Source: Stichopus chloronotus
Lineage: Eukaryota > Echinodermata > Holothuroidea > Aspidochirotida > Stichopodidae
Direction of reading: 5' to 3'
NCBI GenBank assembly: GCA_021234535.1
Contig: CM037850.1
Coordinates: forward strand, 17,841,990 to 17,905,989
DNA length: 64,000 nt
Part shown: piece after piece, positions 47,901-58,120 of the stretch
How positions within the stretch are numbered: position 1 is the first letter of the stretch
Layout of the letters: the number at the start of each line of letters is the position of its first letter
Position numbers and translations under genes: made by a program
The notes under the pieces: model-generated
The model's input: only the letters and a program-made list of their open reading frames with translations
Database searches by the model: none
Told to the model about the DNA's origin: nothing

Positions 47901-50101
47901 CTTTCACCAGGTGCATCTGAGATGTTGATGGCCAATGCAGTTCAGGAACTTGCCTCAAAAACCCCCGGGAAAGAGGCTGTGGCAATTGAAGCTTTCGCAT
48001 CAGCTCTGCGTCAGGTTTGTGTTTAACTTTGAGAGTCACTGAAATGCTGATATGCAGATCAATGGAAATAAATATATAATTGCTCCAGTGGGAATCCAAT
48101 CCAATGCCATTTGGGTACCTGGGTACACGGGTTACCTGTGATGAAAATTTTGATAATGTCCAGCATTTTATGCGGAACCTCTCCTGAAAGGGACAGGTGG
48201 TGGGAGGGTGGGGGAGGAGAATATCTTTCAAGTAGTGATGTGAATATATTTATATGCATTGTGTTAGTTAAACTTTTAATATATTTACCTAAAGACAAAT
48301 ACACAATACTTTAATCCCAGACCTTGTAATTGTAATAGTGAACAGAAAACGCAGTACCATTTTGGATGATTGATGAGGTAACTCTATTTTGCTGTTTGAC
48401 CCCCCTCTCTAGCTTCCCACGATCATTGCAGACAACGCAGGATATGACAGCGCACAGTTGGTGTCTCAGCTGAGGGCGGCACATACTCAAGGCCAACACA
48501 CTCTTGGTTTGGGTAAGTTGCCAGTCCGTTGTCTTTTGACAATAAATCCGCAAAAAGTAATTTACTGCTTAATAAGATTCACTGTGATTTGAGAGAAAAG
48601 GTTGTGCTACATGAGAAATTATTGGAAAATATCTCAAAGAGTGCATAAGTTTATCACAAATAACCTGTTTCAAGCATAAGATTTCTGAGAAGGGACAAAT
48701 TGTGTTGCTATCCCTTAAAGCTACTTTGTTCCAACTCGGACAAACTTTGATACTCAGGTCATTGCAGAAAACAGCAGTTACTCCCTTTTTAACTTTACGC
48801 TGTCTTTTGCATCCTTTGCATGATCACAGACATGAATGAGGGCACCGTAGGTGACATGCGGACTCTCGGAATCGTCGAATCCTTCAAAGCCAAGAGACAG
48901 ATGCTCACCAGCGGTGCTGAGGCTGCAGAGATGATCTTGCGGGTGGATGATATCATCAAATGTGCCCCCAGGTAAGTAGGTGTGATTCAGAAAAAAGGCG
49001 GTATTGGTATTAAAACTATTAAGAGGTCAATATGAAACTATTCAAGGTATTCAGTGTGTGTATGTGATACAGAGGCAAGTTTCAAGACACCGTGTAGGTA
49101 ACTTGAAAAGGTTTTGTATTTGGTGACTTGAGTATGTCAGCGGTTTGGTAGGTCTGTGTAATTAAAAGTTGTTGGATGCAGGTGTAGTGGTCCAAACAAT
49201 GGTATCTTTTATACTGCTTATGAATCATGTATTTAAACACCCCTAGTAACATAATCTACCAGTCTATTTTCTGGTGTAAAACTGTCACAGAGTGCAAAGG
49301 TTAGAGGTAAACATAAGTTCTTGAGGGTTACTTCTGGGTTACTTACATCATGGTAGCAGTGGAGACAAACACCAACTAGTGCAATTGCGTCTTCTTGTCT
49401 TGTGTTTCATTTCCATGGTCTCTCGAAGTTCTAGCAGGTTTCCAACTGTTGCTGAATTTTTAAACCTGCTGTCCTTTGGTTCATGTTTCTGATATAGGGG
49501 TGCAATTTCACCATACATATGTGATTACAATTTTGTTACCCAAGTGTTCTGACATTGAACACTTGTCATGTTCCATAGTTACAATGCTTTGTCAAAGGTG
49601 AAACCATTGTGTGGCTATGTGTTGCCACACTTGTTTTTTTTTTCATTAATATTCTTTACTGTGCACATGTAATTTCAGAGCAATAAACTTCAGATTGATT
49701 TCTGCCTGGGTTTTCAAGTTTGATTATTGAGTCAAATTTTAAAGATGCAATTTATGAGCTCCAGGAGGAGAGAGAGGCAGGTCAGACAAGTCTGGAATTC
49801 AGGAAATTATCAATCAGATACCCCTTTCCTGTCACTTTGGCTCTTGTCCAAGGGGTGAAAATGAGTGGGTGTCAGATCTGAAATTTATGATTTCTCATCG
49901 TTTTTGCTTCCCTTTTGTAAAGGTACCAGTTTCAGTTTTTGGTTTTCACTTCAATCATTACGCCTCTTTCAGCTTTTATTTTAACGCTTTGGATTATCTT
50001 GACCTCCCACCCTCTTTCCACCGCCTTCATTACCACACCTGATGAAAATTTAACTCTCCTCATTTTTTTATCACAGACAACGTACCCCTGACCATCATTG
50101 A
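35971..50101 (+). CDS. cct2: T-complex protein 1 subunit beta (CCT2), complete, 14 coding exons
   Basis: CCT2 is one of eight subunits of the cytosolic ATP-driven chaperonin TRiC, which folds actin, tubulin and other proteins. Coding exons: 35971-35973, 38778-38912, 39798-39909, 40915-40991, 42872-42984, 43536-43662, 44267-44443, 45419-45546, 46316-46500, 47093-47260, 47911-48014, 48413-48512, 48830-48971 and 50077-50101. All have GT/AG borders and phases agree, giving 531 residues (human CCT2 has 535). Visible motifs are GPKGM (42-46), VTNDGATIL (61-69), the ATPase signature GDGTTS (94-99), [34 protein letters not shown], the GGG near 407-409 and the C-terminal PRQRTPDHH. Exon 1 supplies only the ATG, followed at once by gtaagc. 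A possible poly(A) signal AATAAA lies at 50699-50704. Confidence 0.97.
37384..37900. repeat. Degenerate repeats (TATCCTTGTAGCC-type) in CCT2 intron 1
   Basis: A phrase close to GTATCCTTGTAGCCTCTTAAAA recurs at about 37384, 37431, 37684, 37768, 37829 and 37872. Several copies are followed by ATATCAAA.GATAT-type sequence. Copies are diverged and unevenly spaced (about 43-250 bases), consistent with an old minisatellite. Confidence 0.6.
39010..39560. repeat. Probable old interspersed repeat in CCT2 intron 2
   Basis: Phrases such as TCTGTCCATAATTGTTCAGG, ATGTGAAAGTTGGACACAAT and the twice-occurring CATATTCTCTTGT resemble decayed transposon sequence with internal near-repeats. Ends cannot be set and no coding content is visible. 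Confidence 0.35.
41148..41194. repeat. (GT)n microsatellite
   Basis: Interrupted GT repeat at the left border of the intron-4 satellite of CCT2. Confidence 0.9.
41200..42650 (+). repeat. ~145-bp satellite array in CCT2 intron 4 carrying AGGTCA direct repeats
   Basis: About ten head-to-tail units run in this order: GATATCTCAAGAACGGTAAC, GACTGATGTCATACTTGGTG, GAGTAGATGATCCCTATTG, GGAGGTCAAAGGTCATTTG, AGGTCACCAGAGGTCAAA. Unit spacing from the repeated AGGTCA block is 145, 145, 155, then about 135-150 bases. Right-hand units are more diverged. Perfect AGGTCA-A-AGGTCA repeats occur at 41303-41315, 41448-41460, 41748-41760 and 42175-42187. CGGTCA-A-AGGTCA variants occur at 41593 and 42027. A block of three units (about 427 bases) is itself duplicated. 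Confidence 0.9.
44745..45045 (+). repeat. Dispersed repeat family, copy 2, in CCT2 intron 7
   Basis: It shares an ordered series of phrases with 55750-56060: AATATTTGTGGATACAGAAT, GGAAGGATATTGGCCTTCTT, TTTTTTGTTGCCCATGAATA, CCCAAACTTTCTAAAATTCA, and a GAGACTGAATGGTT block ending TTTGTATGCCATGTTGGTG. About 300 bases, same orientation as copies 1 and 3. Confidence 0.8.
45710..45768 (+). repeat. Two-copy tandem duplication, ~29-bp unit
   Basis: AACAGTAGCCTATTGTAACA occurs twice in tandem with a short linker (cagaaggt, then cagaagct) in CCT2 intron 8. Confidence 0.75.
47605..47750. repeat. (GAAT/GGAT)n microsatellite
   Basis: Degenerate four-base repeat of ATGA, ATGG and AATA units in CCT2 intron 10. 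Confidence 0.85.
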
Positions 50102-53100
50102 CGTTAGTTTCCAAGCTACTCCGAGATGTGTCGTCCTTTTCATCATTTTGGAAGATAACAGAGCCTCCAGAAGCAGTCTGTGTCTTGTTCTTCATCCGTA
50201 GGATTAAAAAGCCATCGGGTTGAAGCAGTGGTTTCTTTGATCATGGTCACCTTGTTGCAAGTGTCAGCTTTTGTGATAAACAGAATGTAACCTAAGATGG
50301 TATTATGCCCCGAAGGTGGTATGCCCCTGAGGTCATATGGTTCAAGGCATTAAGTGCATTTTTTTTGCATTGTTATTTTGTGATGCACAGAGCTTCATTG
50401 CTCTCAGCTGCTGCATCTTACATACTGAACTAACTGTAAATTTGTTGCTCGGATGGAATGGGGCCAGATTTTCTGTTATCATTTCTTTGCATGTAAAAGT
50501 GCTAACAACTGGCACTAATTTCAGATTCATTCTGCAGAAACGCTATCTCTCATCTGTAGTAATTTCCAAGGAAGTATAATACTCCAAAAAGCTCATTGAA
50601 AGTGAAAGATTTATTTTTGACTGTAAGTCTTTTCGGTCTTCTATCTTCTAATGTTACAATTTGTATGTGGTCTGAATCTGACAGAAGCAGCTGTTACCAA
50701 TAAAAAAAAAGAATGCTCCAGAAAGCGATGATTTGACTTGGCCCTCCACAGAGTTGTATCCAGTCACCAAACTTTGCAGTCAAGTCATTTAGGACTGTAG
50801 TCACATGTGACTAGAGTCGGGTCAGTGACTCGAGTCACTGTAGTGTTTCATGAGGAAAATCATGTGCAATTCCTCGAGTCATTTCTCTTTTGAAAATTAG
50901 TGACTCGAGTCGTGACTCATCACGACTCTGGCCCTCGAACAGGTCAGTGCATTCTGTTACGTGGCCTTCGCTCGTTCCACTCCACAGCCCTTGTCCGGCT
51001 AACATTGATTCTTCCTTCATTAACCGACCCACTCAAAGGGCAGCTCTTATGTCGCAGAAAAGCCAGATTTCCTCACCAAACTTCACACAGATAGTCACTG
51101 GTACCATATTTACAAAAGATTTTTACAAAGTTAGGTCAAGGAATGGCTGAATTTTCACGGGGAATTTTGGCTGCAACAGTAAATGAATGGGCAATGCTTC
51201 ATAGTCTTTGACAACTGTGGGTGTGTAGTCAGACATGGTAACATCCCAGAAAAATATGGTAGATCTAGCCTGAAACGACTGACTGTAGAAATTCAAATGA
51301 ATGCATAATACATGCTTACCGTGGCAGATTATTATCTCGTCATAGGGTAAAAATTAAGATTGCTCACCGCTTATTTCAGTCTTGTCAGAATAGTTCTTAA
51401 GGTTTGCACAGCAGATCAATTTGGACCAACATTACTGTTATTTCTCCATGGATTTGGGATTTTGTAAGTTTACCCTAAGTTAAAAATTGTACCATACCTG
51501 ATTGGTGTAACAATAGACTACTAACCTCTATTCCCAACCTATGATACAACACCAAGTATGTAGGATGCGAGTTGTAGTTTGCTGACTCATTCAGCAGATA
51601 CAAATTCTAAAATCTCTCTGAAAGTGAGATGCTTTGCTGAAATGCTTAAATATAAGAAATATCACCTGAAACGAATTCCAGTGACATTATGTGCACGTAT
51701 TTGTGTGTGAGTGGAGCATCAGAAGAGAGCCCAACATTCCTTTGATGTCTATTCAAACCATGTGTAACCATGGCAATAGTCAGTCTCATTAATTTTGTGT
51801 ACACCATTATCAGTCCTAGTGCACCACAAAAAGAGTATTCCTAAATTTGAACCATGCCCCATACAATAACTTGAAATGTGTTAAGGATCAACTTATCACA
51901 TCATAGGATGCAGTGACATTCTCCATGTCATTTTTACGTAGATTGTTTTTTTTTCCTTCTAATTTTCTATTTCTCATTTTGTATCAGTCGTCAACAAAAC
52001 GTTAGGCTTTGATGTGAGAATGCTATTTGTGAAATGTCTGTGAAGCTATGATGTACAAAATATATTGTCATGCATTGAAAAATGCTACCAATGTAGATAT
52101 ATCTGTGTAATGGTGTTTATTTCATGTCCTGTCAATTTATTTCAAGCAAAGATTTCGGCATAACTAGTCTACAGTAAACTAAATGTCACACCAAGGGAAC
52201 AAATCACTGTGAATCATGGGAGAAAATATTTTACTTTCAGAAAATAAAACACACAAAAAAATGCTTTTCCTTCAGAAATTTCACCACAATTTGACTTATT
52301 TAGGGTTCATGGTAATGTGCAGGTCACATTAGAAGTTAAATAGCCTTTTTAATTTGTGAGATATATTTTGATTCACAATGATTCACAGATACGTTAAATA
52401 TGATGACACTAACATGTACAAGTATATTACTGTGGACATTTTATTTCCGACTTTTCTTACAGAAATGAATAAGGTACAATTAATTTCTCAAACATGTAGA
52501 CTCACTCCCACACCTCATGTAGGACAACAGGGTATTCAAAACATGTTCTGCACTCTAGATGCTTTAAAAACTGGGTACTGTATTTGAATGCAGCAAACTG
52601 ACAAATGGTCAGTTTCACCAACTAGGCTGGATTAGTGACAATACTCCCCCCCCCCCCTTTGCACACCCCTCCACTTCCTGGGCATTAGTACTGCAATGCC
52701 TATGACAATAAAAGGAACACCAATTCACTAGAGTTCAAAACAGATGATGACTGTTCTGATTCACATTCCCACCGAAATGTACCTACTGACATATATGCAG
52801 ATTCATTTACTGTGTGACCCACTTACGACAAAAGTGTCACTGATCACAAGACCCTTCTAAACCCCTTGCATGATTATGAGACAAGGTTCTGAAACTCGCA
52901 CCGATTATGAACAAACTTCTCTCCAAATAAACTTGCTGTTTTCAAATTGCAATACATGTACTTCTGCTTCCAATGACTGTAATGAAAACATCAATTCATT
53001 TGAAAAGACTGAGAATTCATATTTACAATAAGTTTTAAGAGGAGAGTTTTGTCCTTGGTAGGACTGGGATGGATCCAATCAACAATAAGCAACGTGATCT

Positions 53101-53860
53101 TTAGTCATTTAAGGTGCCTTTCACATGACTGGATTTAACCCACAACAGCAAGCTATCCAATTCACTTGCTCTATGCATCATAAGTTCATAACTACAATAA
53201 ATTTTTACAATTTAGACCACGAAAACTGCATCTGTAGGGCATTTAAAATCATATCCATGATCAAAACAGAAGGAGAACCATCTTCCGAGTTCCCACCATC
53301 ACTTGCAATGCATTGTTGATGGAAATTACTACGCCAATAGGTTCTCAGTAACGACGACTGTCATTGGCCAGTTACGTTCTGGTAGGAGGGCTATGGAGTT
53401 GTAGTGGACTCAGTCTTTCAAAAACAAAAAAAATCTGGAGAGAGAAAGAAAAAGAAAGTAATATTCTTTTTCATAGTACTATGTTTTTGGTAAAATCACT
53501 CTGTAAATAATAATAAAAATAATAAGTGAGAACTGATTTAATATCCAAAGATATGGGACAGCTTAAACAATCTTGATAAACTGGTTAACCCCTCAGAGCT
53601 TACCTGTCAATGACTAACAACTGTCAGAAAACAGCACTATTGCTCAAAGCAGTCAGCTATGTAATGCCATTGATCTACAAAAAGTAAGTAGCATTATAGA
53701 ACAAATCTAAAAGTGCTTGTATGAGCCAGAGGGTGGGCTCCCTGCTTCGCCATCCTCCTCCCACCAAATATATCGTCTGGACTACTCAACATGGCTCTTT
53801 GCTACACGAAATCTACATCAACAGCAAATTGTGTAGTCTGGGCTACTTACCTTAAAGGGG
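50102..53860. other. Intergenic stretch between convergent CCT2 and TMEM258
   Basis: It includes the CCT2 3' untranslated region (AATAAA at 50699-50704) and probably the TMEM258 3' untranslated region (an ATTAAA variant on the minus strand at 53537-53542). A palindrome-rich patch lies at 50745-50935 and a C-run near 52646. No ORF here resembles a known protein. Confidence 0.5.
50745..50935. repeat. GACTCGAGTC-rich palindromic patch
   Basis: Two clean palindromes are seen: CAGTGACTCGAGTCACTG, 18 bases perfect (50823-50840), and GAGTCGTGA-CTCA-TCACGACTC with nine-base arms (50907-50928). Several more GACTCGAGTC and GTGACT words lie around them. Confidence 0.8.
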
Positions 53861-53867
53861 CTGTTTG

Positions 53868-56800
53868 CTATACGTATATTCCAACCAAAAGAAGTAAGAA
53901 AAGGACTCCAAATCCCATGAAAAGACTGGCGACTAAGGCAACAAGCAATTCTTTGTATAAATCCCTGGTATATTTATTTGCTGTGACTTCGTATCTGAAG
54001 ACATGAGTTAAGGAATAATTTATTAAGAACTAAATGCATAGACGGCAGCATCAAATTCGAGTAAGTAAAACAAAAGCATTCACAAATCGCTGACCGTTCT
54101 CACGATGGTATTTTCAAAGGTGATTTTTGGATCAATCTGTACTTGAACAAATGTGACCAGCCAAAACAATTACACAATTGTACAAGCAGCTAAGTTTTGG
54201 GACAGTCATTCAAGTAAAGATTTGAAAACAGTTTACATTTAATCATCTGGAGTTGTTACATTAACAAAAAGAAAAATGAATAATGTTAAAACTTTTTACG
54301 GCCAAAGTGTCATCACAAAGGTAGGGCTTCTTGAACTCTGCACTTCCTACTTCGGACTTCATCAGCTAAAGAAAAATCTCAGTTTTAGGATGTCAGTTTG
54401 TTGTGAGATGAAAATGACAAACAGCCAATCAAATAGGAATCAGTTTAAAAGTTACACATGATCAGTGTTTTCCGACATAAGCTTATACATTTTGATACTT
54501 TGAATCAGTCTGATAAAGTGTAAAAACAGTACACAGGTTAAGCATATAAAAAGGATGACTTCATCTGGCATAGAAATACATATGACTGTCTTGGCATACA
54601 AACTCAAATTCGCTACAAGTACAGAAAATGTCGCATATTGCAGTCACAACAGCTTCCAGTAGCATGGAATGTTCTCTACATCTTAAATTGATTTCACTTT
54701 GTCAGTAGCCTGCTTTATTCAGTGATTTCAAGGGAGTTCTTTAACTTCTTTCCTGCTTCAACATTTAAGTCTTCAACATTTTGCTGCCTATAAATGAACC
54801 ACTGTAGTGATACTTAATGTCTTGAACAAGCCCAGTACAACCTGCTAAATGTTCCATTTGTTTCCTGTTCCACACAAAAAGTTTGACAAACTCTTGCAAC
54901 AAGATAAATAGAAAATTTCACAGCTGAAATACAAATCAATATTGCACTTGGAGACTTGTGTGCAAAAAAAAAAAAAAAAAAATACAGTATATAGGCCAAG
55001 GATACACTAAAAACCAGGCCATGAAGAAAACTCCAATAGAGAGCAGAACCAGGGTCAGGTGAGGGTAGATAGCCGGATTGACCGGACTAACGTACCTCGT
55101 CATACTTTCGATAGAGGCGAACTGCTGGATGAAACAAAGAATTGTAAACATTAGAGACATTCAGCCTACCAAAGACCCAAACAAATGGTTGGTTAAAATA
55201 TATATACAAATAACTAGCAACATATAAAAGAAACAATCTATAGTAAAACTTGATTTGAAACTCACTCCCTGATGTACTTTACTTTTCTCTAGTGCTATAG
55301 TACAGAATTTCACTCCGAGATGGTGCACCAATCATCTTAATAAAGAGATAGTCAGCATTACAAAAGTGGTGTTGTAGTCAACCTGGCTACCAACAAAAAA
55401 CGTAAGTTAAGGTGTCCTTCCACAAATAATGTCAATGTGACAAATGATAGAAAGCTACCTTATCAAGGTTGCTAAATATGACATTGTGTAAAATCACATG
55501 ACATTTTGTTCTTGTATTACAGAAATTATGAATAAAATTGTCATATGGTTGTAGGACCAGCTGACACAGCAATCTGGAGGATCTCAATCTGAAGGACACT
55601 CTCATAACAAAATTTGGGACATTTTTAAATCTATGCTCTGTTAGACACCATGGATATCACTAAATTTCTTCACTGATGTAGCTATGAGACACATCTGCAG
55701 TTCTCTTGAAGTGAAATAATGTGTTTGTTTTACGAAGACAATTATAGCTTTAAAGCAAATATTTGTGAACATAGAGTGATAGGGTATTCAAACTCAGGAA
55801 GGATAGTAGCCTTCTTTTCAAGATACAACTTTTCTCACAGATAGAAGTGCATTTTTTTGTTGCTCAACAATAATTTATTCACCCAAACTTTCCAAAATTC
55901 AAATGGTGCATCTTCTGTTACTCATTACAAACAGAATATTTTGAGGAGATGAAGCTTTTGCAGATGTTTATTGAGGAGACTGAATGGTTCAACAATGATT
56001 GAAGCTTTTTTATTTGCATCACATGTTGGTGAATTCTAAACGCACTATTTCCCTTCTATATTCACAAGGTAGGTACACTTGATACAATTTAAACATTGAA
56101 CAAGATGTTTTTACAGTATCTCAAGCAATGAGTTTCAACATTAAATGGTTCCATTGCCAGTCCGAAGTTTTCCCTTTGACTGAGAACTTCAAAAGCTTTG
56201 CATCAAATTCCATGTACAAAGTAGTCACCTTTCAAACACTGAGTTTGCTTAGGCCTACACAACTTTTACATACTCTCAAATACTGTATAATTCAATAGTC
56301 AACCAAGGTTCACTGTTTATGTTAATCAAAATCATCACCATTGCAAGTTAATTAGGAACTTCTCATTCATACTGAAAAGTATGTTTATCATAAGCCAAAG
56401 TACTTATGCCACGGTGGATATGTATTCTGAATTTGTACACCGAACTATCTACTGTAAGCGGAGTGCCACCATTAGCTACCCCCAATTTCGCTTAGCATCC
56501 CAGAAAATTCTATTGAAAAAATCCTCCCACTCCTAGATCCCATTAAACTTCACTTCCCAGACCACATAAGGTACATCTATTGGCCCCTTCTTGTATATTT
56601 TGAAGTTTCAAGTCGGCCTTATGAAAATTTGCTATTGTTAAACAATGGTGTTTATAATTGTGTACCACACTGACCATTGTACTCTTGCTTTGGTGCAGAA
56701 AAGTACACCATCACTAAATTATTGGCTGACATTTGCATACATCAACTATCTTTGTGTGAAAGGTCGTATGGCTTCTTGTGGATCAGGCCGTATGGTAATA

Positions 56801-58120
56801 GTAGGCCTGGTAAGCAGGGTTGCTGATTGTTTTTTTTTTTAACTCATGATTAAAATCAGTGATGTAAATACAAAACAGTGATTTACATCAAATAAATTGA
56901 CATAAATCATGATTTTCTTAATAAAAATCATGATGTTGTGATTTTCATTTGTGTGATTTAACAGGAAACAGGGCATTTAGAATACACCAACATGGCATTC
57001 CTGGAAGCACCGACTCTATTCTGGTGCAGTGGCTGTCAAATGCTGACCTAGGTGTGCAGGTGTGCAATAAAAAATCAGCCTTGGCACACAACTTGTAAGG
57101 CCTAGCATAATCACTGTACATTTTGTACTGCAAACTACTTCTAAGTCAAAACCACAGCTACAAAAGTTTCTGCTGTCGTACTGTATGTTTCCACTTAACA
57201 AAATATGATTATTTCCTGCCAGAACATGTGGAATTGTAAGCTTCAAGTTTGAGGTATTTGGGGCATTATGAGGCATTATAGCACCTGTGTTTGTTGGCAT
57301 ATGAACACTAACCCCTTGGTGTATGAACGCTAACACCTCAGTGTAACTTCAGCTTTACATGGGATGCACCCTGGAATTCCTATCTGTGAGAAACTTATTT
57401 CGTGATGGGAAGGTCACTGTCCTTGCATTTTTTTAATGTCTCTCAGTCTATGTCCACAAACACTGGTTTCAAATATATGATTGTTTTATGTAAAACAAAT
57501 GCCTTATTTCCCTAAAACGACCCTGCTGGTATGATCTTCATTTCAATCCCTATCCCCATAAATAGAGCTTACATATGAAGAGTTTGGCCCTATGTCATCA
57601 TATTAATAAAGGTAATCATGGGACTCATGATGGTGGAGTCATATGCTTTGCTGGTAAAAATATAATCACTGAAAAGAATTGTTTCCTTAATTTATGTTAC
57701 CAAACTACTAAAAAATCAAGGGAAAGGCATGCACAACTTATGAAGAATTTCGTCATTTTATAACATGATCTATCATCTAGTCTAAGCCATGGCTTGTGTC
57801 AAAATGCACCTATTGGCTCTGTTAGCGTTAAGTGTACGTCCCAGTTCCACTACAAGTTTCCTATCACTACATCATTTGGAGTAAATTGTAATCCTACACA
57901 CGTTTCCTTAGGCTTCATGTGCGTTAGGCTGCACCACGAACTTTGCTACGTGTACATTCGAGGGAATGTTTACAACATAAATGCAGTCTCTAAGTTCCAT
58001 ACAAGATCTCGAAAAACACAAAAACAAAAAGGATAAGGTACTTAAATATCAGATTTGATTTTCAATTGAAATTTACGAAGGATAATCGTATAAAAATCCC
58101 TCTTGTAATAAACTCACCAT
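53868..58120 (-). CDS. tmem258: Transmembrane protein 258 (oligosaccharyltransferase subunit, OST5-type)
   Basis: TMEM258 is a small two-pass ER membrane subunit of the oligosaccharyltransferase that N-glycosylates nascent proteins. Exon 2 (55006-55124) encodes [20 protein letters not shown] and the first membrane segment (about residues 22-42). Exon 3 (53868-53994) encodes [16 protein letters not shown] and the second membrane segment ending [10 protein letters not shown], then TAG. The exon 2/3 junction splits the Val codon of LVYEV exactly. Candidate exon 1 is an ATG at 58118-58120 followed at once by gtgagt. It joins in phase to CAG at 55124, giving 82 residues (human 79). If exon 1 is wrong, translation could start at the internal Met of SMTRY. 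An antisense A-run follows the exon 2 donor. Confidence 0.93.
55750..56060 (+). repeat. Dispersed repeat family, copy 3, in TMEM258 intron 1
   Basis: Shares block order with 44745-45045: AATATTTGTGAACATAGAGT, GGAAGGATAGTAGCCTTCTT, TTTTTTGTTGCTCAACAATA, CCCAAACTTTCCAAAATTCA, and GAGACTGAATGGTTCAACAA. Roughly 80% similar by eye. Confidence 0.8.
56819..56955. repeat. ATCATGATTTT-type AT-rich palindromic repeat
   Basis: Repeated and inverted words (ATGATTAAAATCAGTGAT, AGTGATTTACATCA, AATCATGATTTT, AAAATCATGATG) form a dense set of short inverted repeats after a T-run. This pattern is typical of the ends of some DNA transposons. No element boundary could be fixed. Confidence 0.55.

Noticed and set aside
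49932..50195. 87-codon antisense ORF across the last CCT2 exon
   Set aside because: It mirrors the pyrimidine-rich end of CCT2 intron 13 and the 3' untranslated region. Its Lys/Glu-rich composition follows from that, and no family is recognised.
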